A DNA stretch of 53,758 bases from JBBIII01 sp037446575 (GTDB lineage: Bacteria; Bacteroidota; Ignavibacteria; UBA10030). A program made the translations under genes and the position numbers. Below the pieces are notes generated by a model. It was not told the origin of the DNA and did not search any database. It saw nothing but the letters and a program-made list of their open reading frames with translations. This document shows positions 34,421-43,280 of this stretch, piece after piece (the stretch's first letter is position 1; the number at the start of each line of letters is the position of its first letter). The DNA lies in assembly GCA_037446575.1 (NCBI GenBank), contig JBBIII010000008.1:1-53758 (forward strand), read 5' to 3'.

Positions 34421-37192
34421 GTGAACCAAAGAATAATTCTAATATCAATTATACTCTTAATGTTGGGGCGTCATTTTGTTGCCGCTCAAGAAGGATTTAT
34501 AATACAACCACAATCCGAAGTAATATCTCCAAATTTATCCGAAGCCAAACATCGTTTTCCAAAATTACTGACGAAGAAAAAAATATTAAAACCAAAAATT
34601 GCTTTAGTCCTAAGCGGAGGAGGAGCACGCAGTATTGCGGCAATCGGCGTTTTGAAGGTTTTAGAAGAAAAAAAAATTCCAATTGATTTAATAGTTGGCA
34701 CAAGTATGGGGAGTACTATAGGCGGATTGTATGCAATGGGTTACTCGCCAGAACAACTGCAACAAATTGTGGATACAACTAATTGGGATGAGTTGTTAAG
34801 CTATGCGGATGATATTAAGCGGCGGGATATATTTCTTGATCAAAAGATAACACGTGATAAAAGCGTATTAGTTCTACGTTTTGAAGGGTTTGAACCTGTA
34901 ATCCCACAAGCATTTTCGACAGGGCAACGACTTACAAATTATCTGAATTTGCTTACACTTCAAGGGCTTTATCAGCCCGAAAAGAACTTTGATGATCTTC
35001 GCATTCCATTTCGAGCGGTTACTACAGACTTGATAACAGGAAAGCGCATAGTAATTGACCGCGGCGACATGACCGAGGCAATGCGCGCAAGTATGGCGGT
35101 GCCGTTGCTTTTCAGCAGTGTACCGCTCGATACTTTACAGCTTCTTGATGGAGGGTTAGTTGATAATTTACCTGTTGATGTAGCAATCGAAAAAGAGGCA
35201 GATATAATTATTGCAGTTGATATGACAAGTCCGTTAAGGCCAAAAGATAAATTAAACGCACCGTGGGAAATTGCAGACCAGATTACAACAATTATGATGC
35301 AAGCGGCAAATAAACTTGCGCGTTCAAAAGCGCATATTGTTATTACGCCGGATTTAGGAGAAAATTTATCTTCCGATTTTACAAATCATAAATCTCTAAT
35401 TTCTGCCGGTGAGGCGGCAACAATTAAAAATATTCCTGAACTAATAAATTTAATTGAGGAGCAAAACAAAAATAAAAATAGGCAAGTCGGCGATATAACT
35501 TATAACAGACCTAAGTTCACCAATACCCATCAATTGCCAAATGATTTTCAGGATAAAATCGAGTTATATAAAAAACGCGGCTGGCTTAATAAGAGTGAAA
35601 TTCAATTGTTAATAAATGACATTTATAATGAAGGAAGTTATGCGGATGTAAAAGCAGAGATTACTAAATATGTTGATTCAACTTCGATAAATTTCTTATT
35701 GGTTCAAAATCCGATTCTTATGGATGTTTTGATCAGCGGTAATCAAATATTTACGTCAGAAACATTGCGAAAAGAATTTGACTCATTAATCGGCAAACCA
35801 TTGAATTCGCGTTTTATCAACAACGTGTTCGATAGTCTCGTGCATAGGTATAAAAGAGATGGTTATTCGCTTGCTCGTATTCGGGACGCCCGGTTTGATT
35901 CTATTTCGAACACTGCGATAATTATAGTTGATGAAGGGGTAATATATAGAACAGATGTTGAGGGTAATAAAAAAACAAGAGCTTGGGTTTTGAGACGCGA
36001 AGTTCCTTGGAAACAAAACGAAATCTTTACAATAATAAAAGCCGCACAAGGAATTTCCAATCTTTACGGAACAAATTATTTCGAACAAATTCGGCTCGCT
36101 GTTCGTTACGAAGGAGATAGCAATCAGTTTAGCATTCCGACTATATATGCTCGAGAAAGAAGCGCAGAATTAATTCGATTTGGTTTGCGCGCAGATAATG
36201 AACGAAATATCCAATTATCACTTGATGTGCGAGACGAAAATTTGCTCGGCGCGGCAACGGAATTTGGATTTTTTGCCGGCGGCGGCTCTCGTAACCAAAG
36301 TTATATCTGCGAATTAAAATCTATTAGAATATTCCATTCCTATCTTACTTTTACGCTAAGAGGTTATTCTCTTATTAGAGACATAAATGTTTTTTCGAAT
36401 GTTTTATCTAATGCATCTTACGATATAGATAGGGAGATTGTAGGCGAATACCGAGAAATTCGCAAAGGTGGTTCTATAAGTTTTGGCACTCAGTTAGAAA
36501 GACTTGGAAGCGTTAATATTGAAGGCCGATTAGAAAAACATAAATTGTATAATATTTTCAATAACCCAATTTCTAACCAAGAATATAATATTTCATCCGT
36601 AAGATTTGGTACTTACGTAGACAATCAAGATAAATATCCATATCCGACAGACGGCGTTGTCATTAATTTTTTTTATGAGTCGGCGCTCGTAAAATTAATC
36701 GAATCTGTCGGATTTACAAAAATGTATTTTTCGTACGAAAATTATAAAAACTTATTCAAACACCATACAATCAGACCTAAAATAATTATTGGCGTTGCGG
36801 ATGAAACCCTTCCTTTAGGTGAACATTTTTCTTTGGGTGGTCAACACAACTTTTTTGGTTATAGAGAAGACGACAAAAGAGGCAGGCAAATACTAGTTGC
36901 AAGTTTAGAATATCAATATAAAATGCCTATAAAAATTTTCTTCGAAACATACTTGAAAGCTCGATACGACTTTGGCGCAATTTGGGCTAGAACCGAAGAA
37001 ATGCGGCTTGAAGATTTTAAACATGGCATTGGCGTTACAATTGGTTTAGATACACCAATTGGTCCGGCGGAATTTTCAATAGGAAGGAGTTTTTATTTAC
37101 GTAAGGATATTCTAAACAAACCGCTTGGCTTTGGTCCCTATTTAGCTTACTTCAGCATAGGTTATCCAATTACTGGCGTTATAAGAAATTAA
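34421..37192 (+). CDS. Patatin-like phospholipase fused to a POTRA/Omp85-type barrel
   Basis: Outer-membrane protein of 923 residues, of the two-part design of type Vd (PlpD-like) autotransporters. It starts at a GTG; an upstream ATG frame is closed by a stop. Residues 1-23 form a signal peptide ending 'HFVAAQ'. The patatin domain spans about 57-340, with oxyanion loop 'LSGGGARS', nucleophile Ser95 in 'GTSMG' and Asp243 in 'LLDGGLVDNLP', forming the Ser-Asp dyad. A POTRA-like domain lies at about 430-510 ('NPILMDVLISGNQIFTSETL'), then a C-terminal barrel from about 560 with 'SLGGQHNFFGYREDD', the Omp85-like motif 6 region, ending 'FSIGYPITGVIRN'. Likely it hydrolyses phospholipids at or outside the outer membrane. 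Confidence 0.9.
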   Translation: MNQRIILISIILLMLGRHFVAAQEGFIIQPQSEVISPNLSEAKHRFPKLLTKKKILKPKIALVLSGGGARSIAAIGVLKVLEEKKIPIDLIVGTSMGSTIGGLYAMGYSPEQLQQIVDTTNWDELLSYADDIKRRDIFLDQKITRDKSVLVLRFEGFEPVIPQAFSTGQRLTNYLNLLTLQGLYQPEKNFDDLRIPFRAVTTDLITGKRIVIDRGDMTEAMRASMAVPLLFSSVPLDTLQLLDGGLVDNLPVDVAIEKEADIIIAVDMTSPLRPKDKLNAPWEIADQITTIMMQAANKLARSKAHIVITPDLGENLSSDFTNHKSLISAGEAATIKNIPELINLIEEQNKNKNRQVGDITYNRPKFTNTHQLPNDFQDKIELYKKRGWLNKSEIQLLINDIYNEGSYADVKAEITKYVDSTSINFLLVQNPILMDVLISGNQIFTSETLRKEFDSLIGKPLNSRFINNVFDSLVHRYKRDGYSLARIRDARFDSISNTAIIIVDEGVIYRTDVEGNKKTRAWVLRREVPWKQNEIFTIIKAAQGISNLYGTNYFEQIRLAVRYEGDSNQFSIPTIYARERSAELIRFGLRADNERNIQLSLDVRDENLLGAATEFGFFAGGGSRNQSYICELKSIRIFHSYLTFTLRGYSLIRDINVFSNVLSNASYDIDREIVGEYREIRKGGSISFGTQLERLGSVNIEGRLEKHKLYNIFNNPISNQEYNISSVRFGTYVDNQDKYPYPTDGVVINFFYESALVKLIESVGFTKMYFSYENYKNLFKHHTIRPKIIIGVADETLPLGEHFSLGGQHNFFGYREDDKRGRQILVASLEYQYKMPIKIFFETYLKARYDFGAIWARTEEMRLEDFKHGIGVTIGLDTPIGPAEFSIGRSFYLRKDILNKPLGFGPYLAYFSIGYPITGVIRN

Positions 37193-37250
37193 TTGAAGCA
37201 ATTGACTTATTTAAGCATTCTAATAATAATCTAATTAAGTAATTAAGTTC

Positions 37251-39773
37251 ATGATAAATCCATTCGCAAAATTTTCCCCAAGAACAATTAGAATCATATA
37301 TGCTTTTTGGACATTAACAGTACTCTGTATATGTCTCATAAATTTTTGGGTTCAAATGGTTAATCGGGTGGTAGGTAATGATCAATGCCGATGGATTGAA
37401 AAGGGCGAATCGAGATTGCTGATTACAGAAATCGTCAGCGGAGGAGTTGCCGAGCAGGCAGGTATAAAAGATGGAGATTATTTAGTAAAAATTAATGGTG
37501 AATTCTTTAAACGAGCTATTGATGCTCAAGCGATAATTAATAAATTTTCTGGAGCGTATGTAACTTATACTATTGAGCGAGGTTCATATAGTTTTGATAC
37601 AAAAATATTGATTTTAAGATCTATTAATCTTGCATTTCTTTCACAGTCCCTTTTTGGGCTTGGTTTTCTTGTAGTTGGGTTTGTAGTTGTAATGGCAAAA
37701 CCGATAGGGAAAATTCAGCGGATGTTTGCTAACTTCAGCATTCTATCAATGCTGTTCTTTGGCTTGACCTCGTTAAATCTAAATCCAGCTACCGAACCGA
37801 TGTGGAGAATTTCTTTACTCGGGTTAGGTTTTATTATCGCTTCTATTTTTGCGCCTATTTCATTTGTGCGATTTTTTATGTTCTTCCCTGTCAAAAGAAA
37901 AGCGCATGATAAACTATGGCTTAATGGACTGTTGTTTGGGTTAAGCTCCTTATTGACTATAGCAATTTTATATTTTTCTCGGTTCCAAGAATATATGTTT
38001 TTCACCGCGTTATTCTACTTTTCTCGCTATGGGTTTTTATTTGCAGGGTTCGCAATTTTTACTGAAAGCTATTTTAAGTATGCTCCAAAAGAGCGCCTTC
38101 CTCAGCTTAAACCTGTGTTGATTGCCGTATGTATCGGTATTATTCTTTTTGGCTATGGATTAGCTGTTCAAACAATTAATCCCTTTGCCGCTTTTTTAAA
38201 TCCTATAATATTACTGCCAATTACTCTTTTGTTTTTAGTTCCTATGTTTTTTGGATATGCAATTTTTAGGTATCGTTTGATGGATATCGATATCGTAATT
38301 AGACGAAGTCTGATTTATGGAACAGTTACAGCTTCGCTTGCTGCAATTTATTTGGTATCGGTCTACGGTATTGGCAGTCTGTTGAATTATTTTTTTGGCA
38401 CACAAGATAATGAATTATTAGTGGTCTTATCCCTCATTGCAATTGCCTTTATATTCGATCCAATTAAACAAAGAATGCAGGTGGGCGTTGATAAATTATT
38501 TTTTCATGAACGATATGACTATCAAAAAGCTTTACTAGATTTTACGCAAGAACTCCCTCGGCTGATGGAATTGGAGCAGATTTTAAATTCAATTATTAAC
38601 CGCATTTCAACAACTATGCACATAGAAAAGATTAACATTTTTATTTGTAAAGGATCGGAAGAATGCAAGTCTGTAACGAAAAATATTGATGAAGAATATT
38701 TTCAATTTAGCGACGGGGAATATTCATTGATCGCTCTATTAAAAAGTGTTCGCCGACCAGTTGACTTACATTTGTTGAGCGATGAATTTGACACGTTGAA
38801 TATTAAAGATGAAGAAAAAAGACAGCTTATACATGCAGGCATTAAGCTATCAGTACCGATGTTTTTAAAGGATCGTTTAATCGGTATTATAAATGTTGGA
38901 CAAAAAAAATCCGGCAAAATATTTTCTCAAGAAGATATAAATTTATTAGCAACTGTTGCCGGGCAGGCGGCAATTGCAATAGAAAACGCACGCTTGCATA
39001 AATATGAAATAGAAAGACAACGCGTAAAAGAGGAATTAGAACTAGCCAAAAAAATTCAACAAGGATTGTTTCCTAAATCAAACCCCCAGCTTCCCGGGCT
39101 CGAAATTAGCGGCATTTCAATACCGGCATCAAGTGTAGGCGGCGATTATTATGATTTTATTAAATTAAGTGATCAAAAAATTCTTGTTGTTGTTGCCGAT
39201 GTGGCGGGCAAAGGAATGTCTGCCGCTTTGTATATGTCGAAGATACAAGGGATGGTGCATCTTGCGGCGCATATGTATAGTACTCCAAAGGATATGTTAA
39301 TAAACATAAATAAAAGAATTTTTGAAGGACTTGATCGGAAATCATTTATTACAATGATAATAGCCCTTTTTGATTTAAAGAAAAAAGTGGTTCAAATTTG
39401 CCGCGCGGGCCATAATAGAGCGCTTATTTGCATAAATAAAAAAGTAAAAGCTATAAAAGGCGGCGGAATAGGGTTAGGGTTGGAAAGAGGAGAACTATTT
39501 GAGGATGCAATAGAAGAAATAAAAATTCCAATCAAATTGAATGCTCTTTATCTGTTTTACACCGATGGCATTACTGAAGCAATGAACGAAAATAACGACC
39601 AATTAGGAGAACAGACGATTGTCAACATTCTTAAATCGAAATTCAACTTCACTGCGCAAAGAATACAAAAAGAGATATTAAATTCTGTCGAAAAGTTTCG
39701 CGGCTCAGCAGAACAGCGTGATGATATAACAATGATAGTGGTAAAAAGTATATCTACGAAAAGCGAAAAGTAA
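37251..39773 (+). CDS. PDZ - membrane - GAF - SpoIIE (PP2C) phosphatase
   Basis: Membrane serine/threonine phosphatase of 840 residues, probably controlling an anti-sigma-factor antagonist. Order: TM helix at about 10-32; PDZ domain at about 50-120 ('EIVSGGVAEQAGIKDGDYLV'); seven to eight hydrophobic helices at about 130-390; GAF domain at about 430-580 ('LPRLMELEQILNSIINRIST'); a coiled linker; and SpoIIE at about 600-838 with the metal-binding motifs 'SSVGGDYYDF', 'VADVAGKGMSAALYMSK', 'YTDGITEAMN' and 'RDDITMIVV'. All acidic metal ligands appear present. No anti-sigma kinase or STAS partner is nearby. It follows the patatin gene by 58 bases. Confidence 0.9.
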   Translation: MINPFAKFSPRTIRIIYAFWTLTVLCICLINFWVQMVNRVVGNDQCRWIEKGESRLLITEIVSGGVAEQAGIKDGDYLVKINGEFFKRAIDAQAIINKFSGAYVTYTIERGSYSFDTKILILRSINLAFLSQSLFGLGFLVVGFVVVMAKPIGKIQRMFANFSILSMLFFGLTSLNLNPATEPMWRISLLGLGFIIASIFAPISFVRFFMFFPVKRKAHDKLWLNGLLFGLSSLLTIAILYFSRFQEYMFFTALFYFSRYGFLFAGFAIFTESYFKYAPKERLPQLKPVLIAVCIGIILFGYGLAVQTINPFAAFLNPIILLPITLLFLVPMFFGYAIFRYRLMDIDIVIRRSLIYGTVTASLAAIYLVSVYGIGSLLNYFFGTQDNELLVVLSLIAIAFIFDPIKQRMQVGVDKLFFHERYDYQKALLDFTQELPRLMELEQILNSIINRISTTMHIEKINIFICKGSEECKSVTKNIDEEYFQFSDGEYSLIALLKSVRRPVDLHLLSDEFDTLNIKDEEKRQLIHAGIKLSVPMFLKDRLIGIINVGQKKSGKIFSQEDINLLATVAGQAAIAIENARLHKYEIERQRVKEELELAKKIQQGLFPKSNPQLPGLEISGISIPASSVGGDYYDFIKLSDQKILVVVADVAGKGMSAALYMSKIQGMVHLAAHMYSTPKDMLININKRIFEGLDRKSFITMIIALFDLKKKVVQICRAGHNRALICINKKVKAIKGGGIGLGLERGELFEDAIEEIKIPIKLNALYLFYTDGITEAMNENNDQLGEQTIVNILKSKFNFTAQRIQKEILNSVEKFRGSAEQRDDITMIVVKSISTKSEK

Positions 39774-39968
39774 AACACAGAAGGCGCACAAAACAGCTAA
39801 ATTCGCAAAGAAAAATATTCATACCTCAATTTTTCTAAGCACAACCTCATTCCCAATTTTCCAATCCCTAATTCCCAATACCGAATTTCTTACACTTGTT
39901 TTGTCTTTTCTATGAAAACTCAATATATTTGTGCTGTAATTTTCATAACTATTTTATAGCGAGATAAA

Positions 39969-40235
39969 ATGACAACTAAACCGCCATCATCTATAATAGA
40001 ATTTCCACCGGATTCTTTAGAAAAACTTGCGTATAGTATTGCGGCAGAAATACCTGTTCAAGAGCCGAATGATGCAGATCGGCTCGGTTATTGTCTTTGG
40101 GGATGGTTAACTGAAAAACAGGGTACGCTTATGCAGACAATTCATGCGGCTGGAACAAGAAGCAAATTAACAAAAAAAGAAATCTATACAATCATTAGTA
40201 AAAAACTTGGAGAAAAAGGAATACAGGTTGATTGA
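39969..40235 (+). CDS. Small conserved hypothetical protein (88 aa)
   Basis: I recognise no named family. The 88-residue product has no signal peptide or membrane helix. It has a proline-rich start ('TTKPPSSIIEFPPDSLEKLA'), then 'EPNDADRLGYCLWGWLTEKQ', with two Trp close together, and a basic helical C-terminus ('SKLTKKEIYTIISKKLGEKG'). GCGAG precedes the ATG. The bases before it (39774-39968) are AT-rich with imprecise 'ttcccaat' repeats and hold no gene. It may be co-transcribed with marC 67 bases later. Confidence 0.65.
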   Translation: MTTKPPSSIIEFPPDSLEKLAYSIAAEIPVQEPNDADRLGYCLWGWLTEKQGTLMQTIHAAGTRSKLTKKEIYTIISKKLGEKGIQVD

Positions 40236-40302
40236 TTAAGGATCAACATTTTTATTGAAATTTTGAGATTAGCGATTAAAAATATTTAAAAGAACAACGG
40301 TT

Positions 40303-40896
40303 ATGGAATATGATATAAAAACATTTTTACTCTCTTTTATTCCGCTGTTTGTAGCGATGGATGTGCTTGGAATAGTTCCGTTATTTCTTTCACTAACAAG
40401 CCAAATGACTCAGAAACAAACACGAAAATTAATTACAGAAGCTACGTTAACAGCTCTCGCCGTTTCTTTATTATTTCTAATCGGCGGTAAAATGATATTC
40501 AATTACTTAGGAATTACTGAAAATGATTTTCGTGTTGGCGGCGGAATTGTTTTACTTGTTCTAGCTATTGATGATCTTTTATTTGCCGCCGAACGCGGAC
40601 GCAATCCTGAAACTTCTGTCGGTGTAGTTCCTATCGGAATACCGCTTATAGTTGGGCCTGCCGCACTGACAACTTTGCTTATAATCGTAGATTCATACGG
40701 ATATTTTGCCGCCGTTGTATCATTGTTAGTAAATCTAATTTTTGTGTGGATTGTTTTTCGGAATTCACAACTTGTTTTGCGTTTGATGGGAATTGGCGGC
40801 TCAAAAGCTTTTGCCAAAGTTGCGGCGCTTTTTATGGCGGCAATTGCTATTATGATGATTCGCGTTGGTTTGACCGCTATGATTGCCGGAGAATAA
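40303..40896 (+). CDS. MarC family membrane protein
   Basis: Integral membrane protein of 197 residues in the MarC (UPF0056) family, which has six predicted helices. Signature parts: 'FIPLFVAMDVLGIVPLFLSL' at the N-terminus, 'FRVGGGIVLLVLAIDDLLF', then 'VVPIGIPLIVGPAALTTLLI', and C-terminal 'VAALFMAAIAIMMIRVG'. The family was named for its place in the E. coli mar region but has no shown role in resistance; a transport role is presumed. The following SDR gene is in the same direction after about 70 bases. Confidence 0.88.
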   Translation: MEYDIKTFLLSFIPLFVAMDVLGIVPLFLSLTSQMTQKQTRKLITEATLTALAVSLLFLIGGKMIFNYLGITENDFRVGGGIVLLVLAIDDLLFAAERGRNPETSVGVVPIGIPLIVGPAALTTLLIIVDSYGYFAAVVSLLVNLIFVWIVFRNSQLVLRLMGIGGSKAFAKVAALFMAAIAIMMIRVGLTAMIAGE

Positions 40897-40964
40897 ATAG
40901 ATCATTCAAATCGAGCTTCCTTACATTATAAGTTTATTTTGAAATTAGTGAAAAGGTACCTGTA

Positions 40965-41756
40965 ATAGAATTTGAACTTAAAAATAAAATTGCTGTAGTA
41001 ACTGCGGCAAGTCAAGGGCTTGGAAAAGCTTCAGCGTACGCATTAGCTAAGGAAGGCGCAAATGTAGTAATTTGTTCGCGGCGCGATAAAGAGATACACG
41101 AAGCCGCCGAAGAAATCCAAAAAATCACACCTTCAGCAGTTGTTCCCATAGTTGCAGATGTTACTAAATTAGAAGACATAACAAAACTTTTTAGTGAAAC
41201 AAAAAAAAGATTCGGAACTGTGCATATACTTGTAAGCAATGCAGGAGGACCACCGACAGGCGATATTTTATCGCTAACTGATAATGACTGGCAACAAGCG
41301 CATGAATTAACGTTAATGAGTTTTGTAAGATCGACTCGAGAAGTTCTCCCTGTGATGATCAAACAAAAGTGGGGCCGAATTATTACAATTGTTTCGGTGG
41401 TTGCCAAACAACCGATTAATGAATTATTGCTGTCATCAGCTATACGTCCGGGAATACTTGGATTGACAAAAGTATTATCGAATCAACACGCCAAGTATAA
41501 TATTACCGTAAATACAGTATGTCCAGGTCATATTTTTACAAAGAGACAAGAGGAGCTCGCTATTTCGCGCGCCTCACAAAAAAAAATTACAACTGAAGAA
41601 TATTTGAAAGAAGTAGCTAGTGCAATTCCAGCAGGACGACTCGGACAACCAGAGGAAATTGGAAATACAGTCGCGTTCCTTGCATCGGAACAAGCAAGTT
41701 ATATCAATGGAGTAAATTTATTAGTGGATGGTGGAGCAGCTAAAGGTATTCATTAA
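40965..41756 (+). CDS. SDR family oxidoreductase with a probable AUA start and divergent active site
   Basis: Short-chain dehydrogenase-like protein of about 263 residues. The nucleotide site 'VVTAASQGLGKASAYALA' lies upstream of the first ordinary start codon in frame (GTG at 41220), so that shorter reading would lack the cofactor site. In the open frame back to the TAA at about 40929 no ATG, GTG or TTG occurs before it. An ATA at 40965 has AAAAGG eight bases upstream, ideal spacing, so I place the start there. 'SNAGGPPTGD' marks a known SDR subgroup. Where YxxxK is expected the sequence reads 'LLSSAIRPGILGLTK', so catalytic Tyr and Lys appear replaced by Ser and Arg. The C-terminus 'INGVNLLVDGG' is normal. 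Confidence 0.8.
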   Translation: MEFELKNKIAVVTAASQGLGKASAYALAKEGANVVICSRRDKEIHEAAEEIQKITPSAVVPIVADVTKLEDITKLFSETKKRFGTVHILVSNAGGPPTGDILSLTDNDWQQAHELTLMSFVRSTREVLPVMIKQKWGRIITIVSVVAKQPINELLLSSAIRPGILGLTKVLSNQHAKYNITVNTVCPGHIFTKRQEELAISRASQKKITTEEYLKEVASAIPAGRLGQPEEIGNTVAFLASEQASYINGVNLLVDGGAAKGIH

Positions 41757-41816
41757 AAATTTCGATGTGTACACTTTTTTCGTATTGTTTAATTTTCCAA
41801 AAATTTTACTTTGAAA

Positions 41817-42230
41817 TTACTGACAATATCGAACAAATCTTATTTTCCCCCTCAATTCTATATCCATTATTTTTTCAATAATACGACCATTTGAACGATA
41901 ATGCACTATGATCTCCATTTGAAGTGGAGATGTATCGATTATTACATTATGTATTATTTCTGCTTTTACTACACACTCTTTTTTCTCAAGCCAAGCGCGT
42001 AAGATTTCTAAATTATTATTGTTGTTTTCTTTTGATGTATCCAAGAAATTATTAATTATGACACCAGTTAAATCGAACTTGCCTTGGTTAATTAAATTAC
42101 AAAAATCACTTTCATCTATTTTTACATGCTCGATTGTAGATCTCTGTTTATGATGCGCTATCTGCGTATAGCACCCTGTTTTTTGATAAGAAAGAATAAT
42201 TGGAATTATTAACCCGATAATTTTATACAT
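41817..42230 (-). CDS. Hypothetical protein with a possible N-terminal export signal
   Basis: Unrecognised 137-residue protein. A strong GGGGAG lies about ten bases before the ATG, supporting expression. Residues 1-15 are hydrophobic ('MYKIIGLIIPIIL'), followed by a Cys at 20, but 'KTGC' is not a good lipobox. The rest is rich in Asn, Lys and Ile, with an Asn run near the middle, and ends in strand-like 'MEIIVHYRSNGRIIEKIMDI'. It lies between the convergent SDR gene and the methyltransferase cluster, and no partner is obvious. Confidence 0.6.
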   Translation of the reverse strand: MYKIIGLIIPIILSYQKTGCYTQIAHHKQRSTIEHVKIDESDFCNLINQGKFDLTGVIINNFLDTSKENNNNNLEILRAWLEKKECVVKAEIIHNVIIDTSPLQMEIIVHYRSNGRIIEKIMDIELRGKIRFVRYCQ

Positions 42231-42339
42231 AGAATACTCCCCTCATAAAAATTATTTTGATCGGATGTCTATTAGAAATCAGGCTGAAAAATAATTAACA
42301 AGTCTGTAATAATAGGATTATCATACAATCTTAAACACT

Positions 42340-43251
42340 CTATTTTAAATATGGGTTTGTTGGCAATCGAAGAACATTATATCCTAAATCCAATAATTTT
42401 TGCACTACTTTTTCTTCAGGTTGAATTTTGAATATAACAGTACAAACAGAATCATACGGAATCAGTCCTACTCTGCTGATAAAATTTTTTATCCTAAGCT
42501 TACGTTGTATTCTTTTGTATAAATTTATATTAAGAGGCACATCTAACATTCCTTCAATAGGCGTATGACTTTTAAAATGGTTATATCGTTTAAATGCAAT
42601 ACACGGCAATCCCATCCCCATAGCGATCTTTTCTATTTCTCGTTCAGAAATTTTAAATACATAATTGCCAACAGTTTCCCATGAGAATCTGTTTTTCCAA
42701 ATTCTATTAATAAGAAATGGATTTATTTTATCCAAAATGTTTTTAAAAAAGAGCAATGTTGACATTTTAGAAAGTATATCTATCGGTTCTGTTACCATAA
42801 TTATCGCCAACTTACATACTCGAATCATTTCATAAAGCGCTAAATACGCGCGCGGAAAATGATGAAACGCTTCTTTGCACATTACATAATCAAAAGCGTT
42901 ATCTGTATAAGAAATGTTTTCTACGTTTTGCATGCTATATTTCTTTATTAAACCGCGTGCATACGCCTTTTTCAACACAACATCCGAAATATCAGATGCA
43001 ACAACGTTCTGTCCTTTTTGCAACAAGTAATGAGCTTCAAAACCATTATAATCTCCTATTGTCAACCACTTTTTAGTTGTACTAATAAACGGATCGAGAT
43101 ATTTTAGAGGATCGGCTGTAAGCTTATATGCCGCGCACTCTTTGTTTTCTATATGGAAAAACAAGTCGTTCTTATTCGCTATTACTTCAGATATATTCTT
43201 TTGTTGTGCAATGTAATTATTTGTTATTAAATTTTTTTTCTTTTTAGACAT
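42340..43251 (-). CDS. Class I SAM-dependent methyltransferase
   Basis: Methyltransf_11-type protein of 303 residues. Motif I is 'KWLTIGDYNGFEAHYLLQKG' (a divergent GxGxG), motif II 'NVVASDISDVVLKKA', then 'YTDNAFDYVMCKEAFHHFPR', the usual acidic and aromatic post-motif. The long C-terminal part (about 190-303) is not a known domain. It is the last gene of a minus-strand block with two glycosyltransferases and another methyltransferase, so the target is probably a polysaccharide or its lipid carrier. It lies 29 bases after the GT4 gene. Confidence 0.8.
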   Translation of the reverse strand: MSKKKKNLITNNYIAQQKNISEVIANKNDLFFHIENKECAAYKLTADPLKYLDPFISTTKKWLTIGDYNGFEAHYLLQKGQNVVASDISDVVLKKAYARGLIKKYSMQNVENISYTDNAFDYVMCKEAFHHFPRAYLALYEMIRVCKLAIIMVTEPIDILSKMSTLLFFKNILDKINPFLINRIWKNRFSWETVGNYVFKISEREIEKIAMGMGLPCIAFKRYNHFKSHTPIEGMLDVPLNINLYKRIQRKLRIKNFISRVGLIPYDSVCTVIFKIQPEEKVVQKLLDLGYNVLRLPTNPYLK

Positions 43252-43280
43252 GATTTATCCAAAATTATAACGCTTATAGA

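Noticed and set aside
39774..39968. Repeat region with 'ttcccaat' pieces
   Set aside because: The pieces are too imprecise and short to call a repeat; no fold or ORF is seen.
41220..41756. SDR gene starting at GTG 41220
   Set aside because: This start removes the whole cofactor-binding motif, which is coded in frame just upstream with a suitable ribosome binding site.
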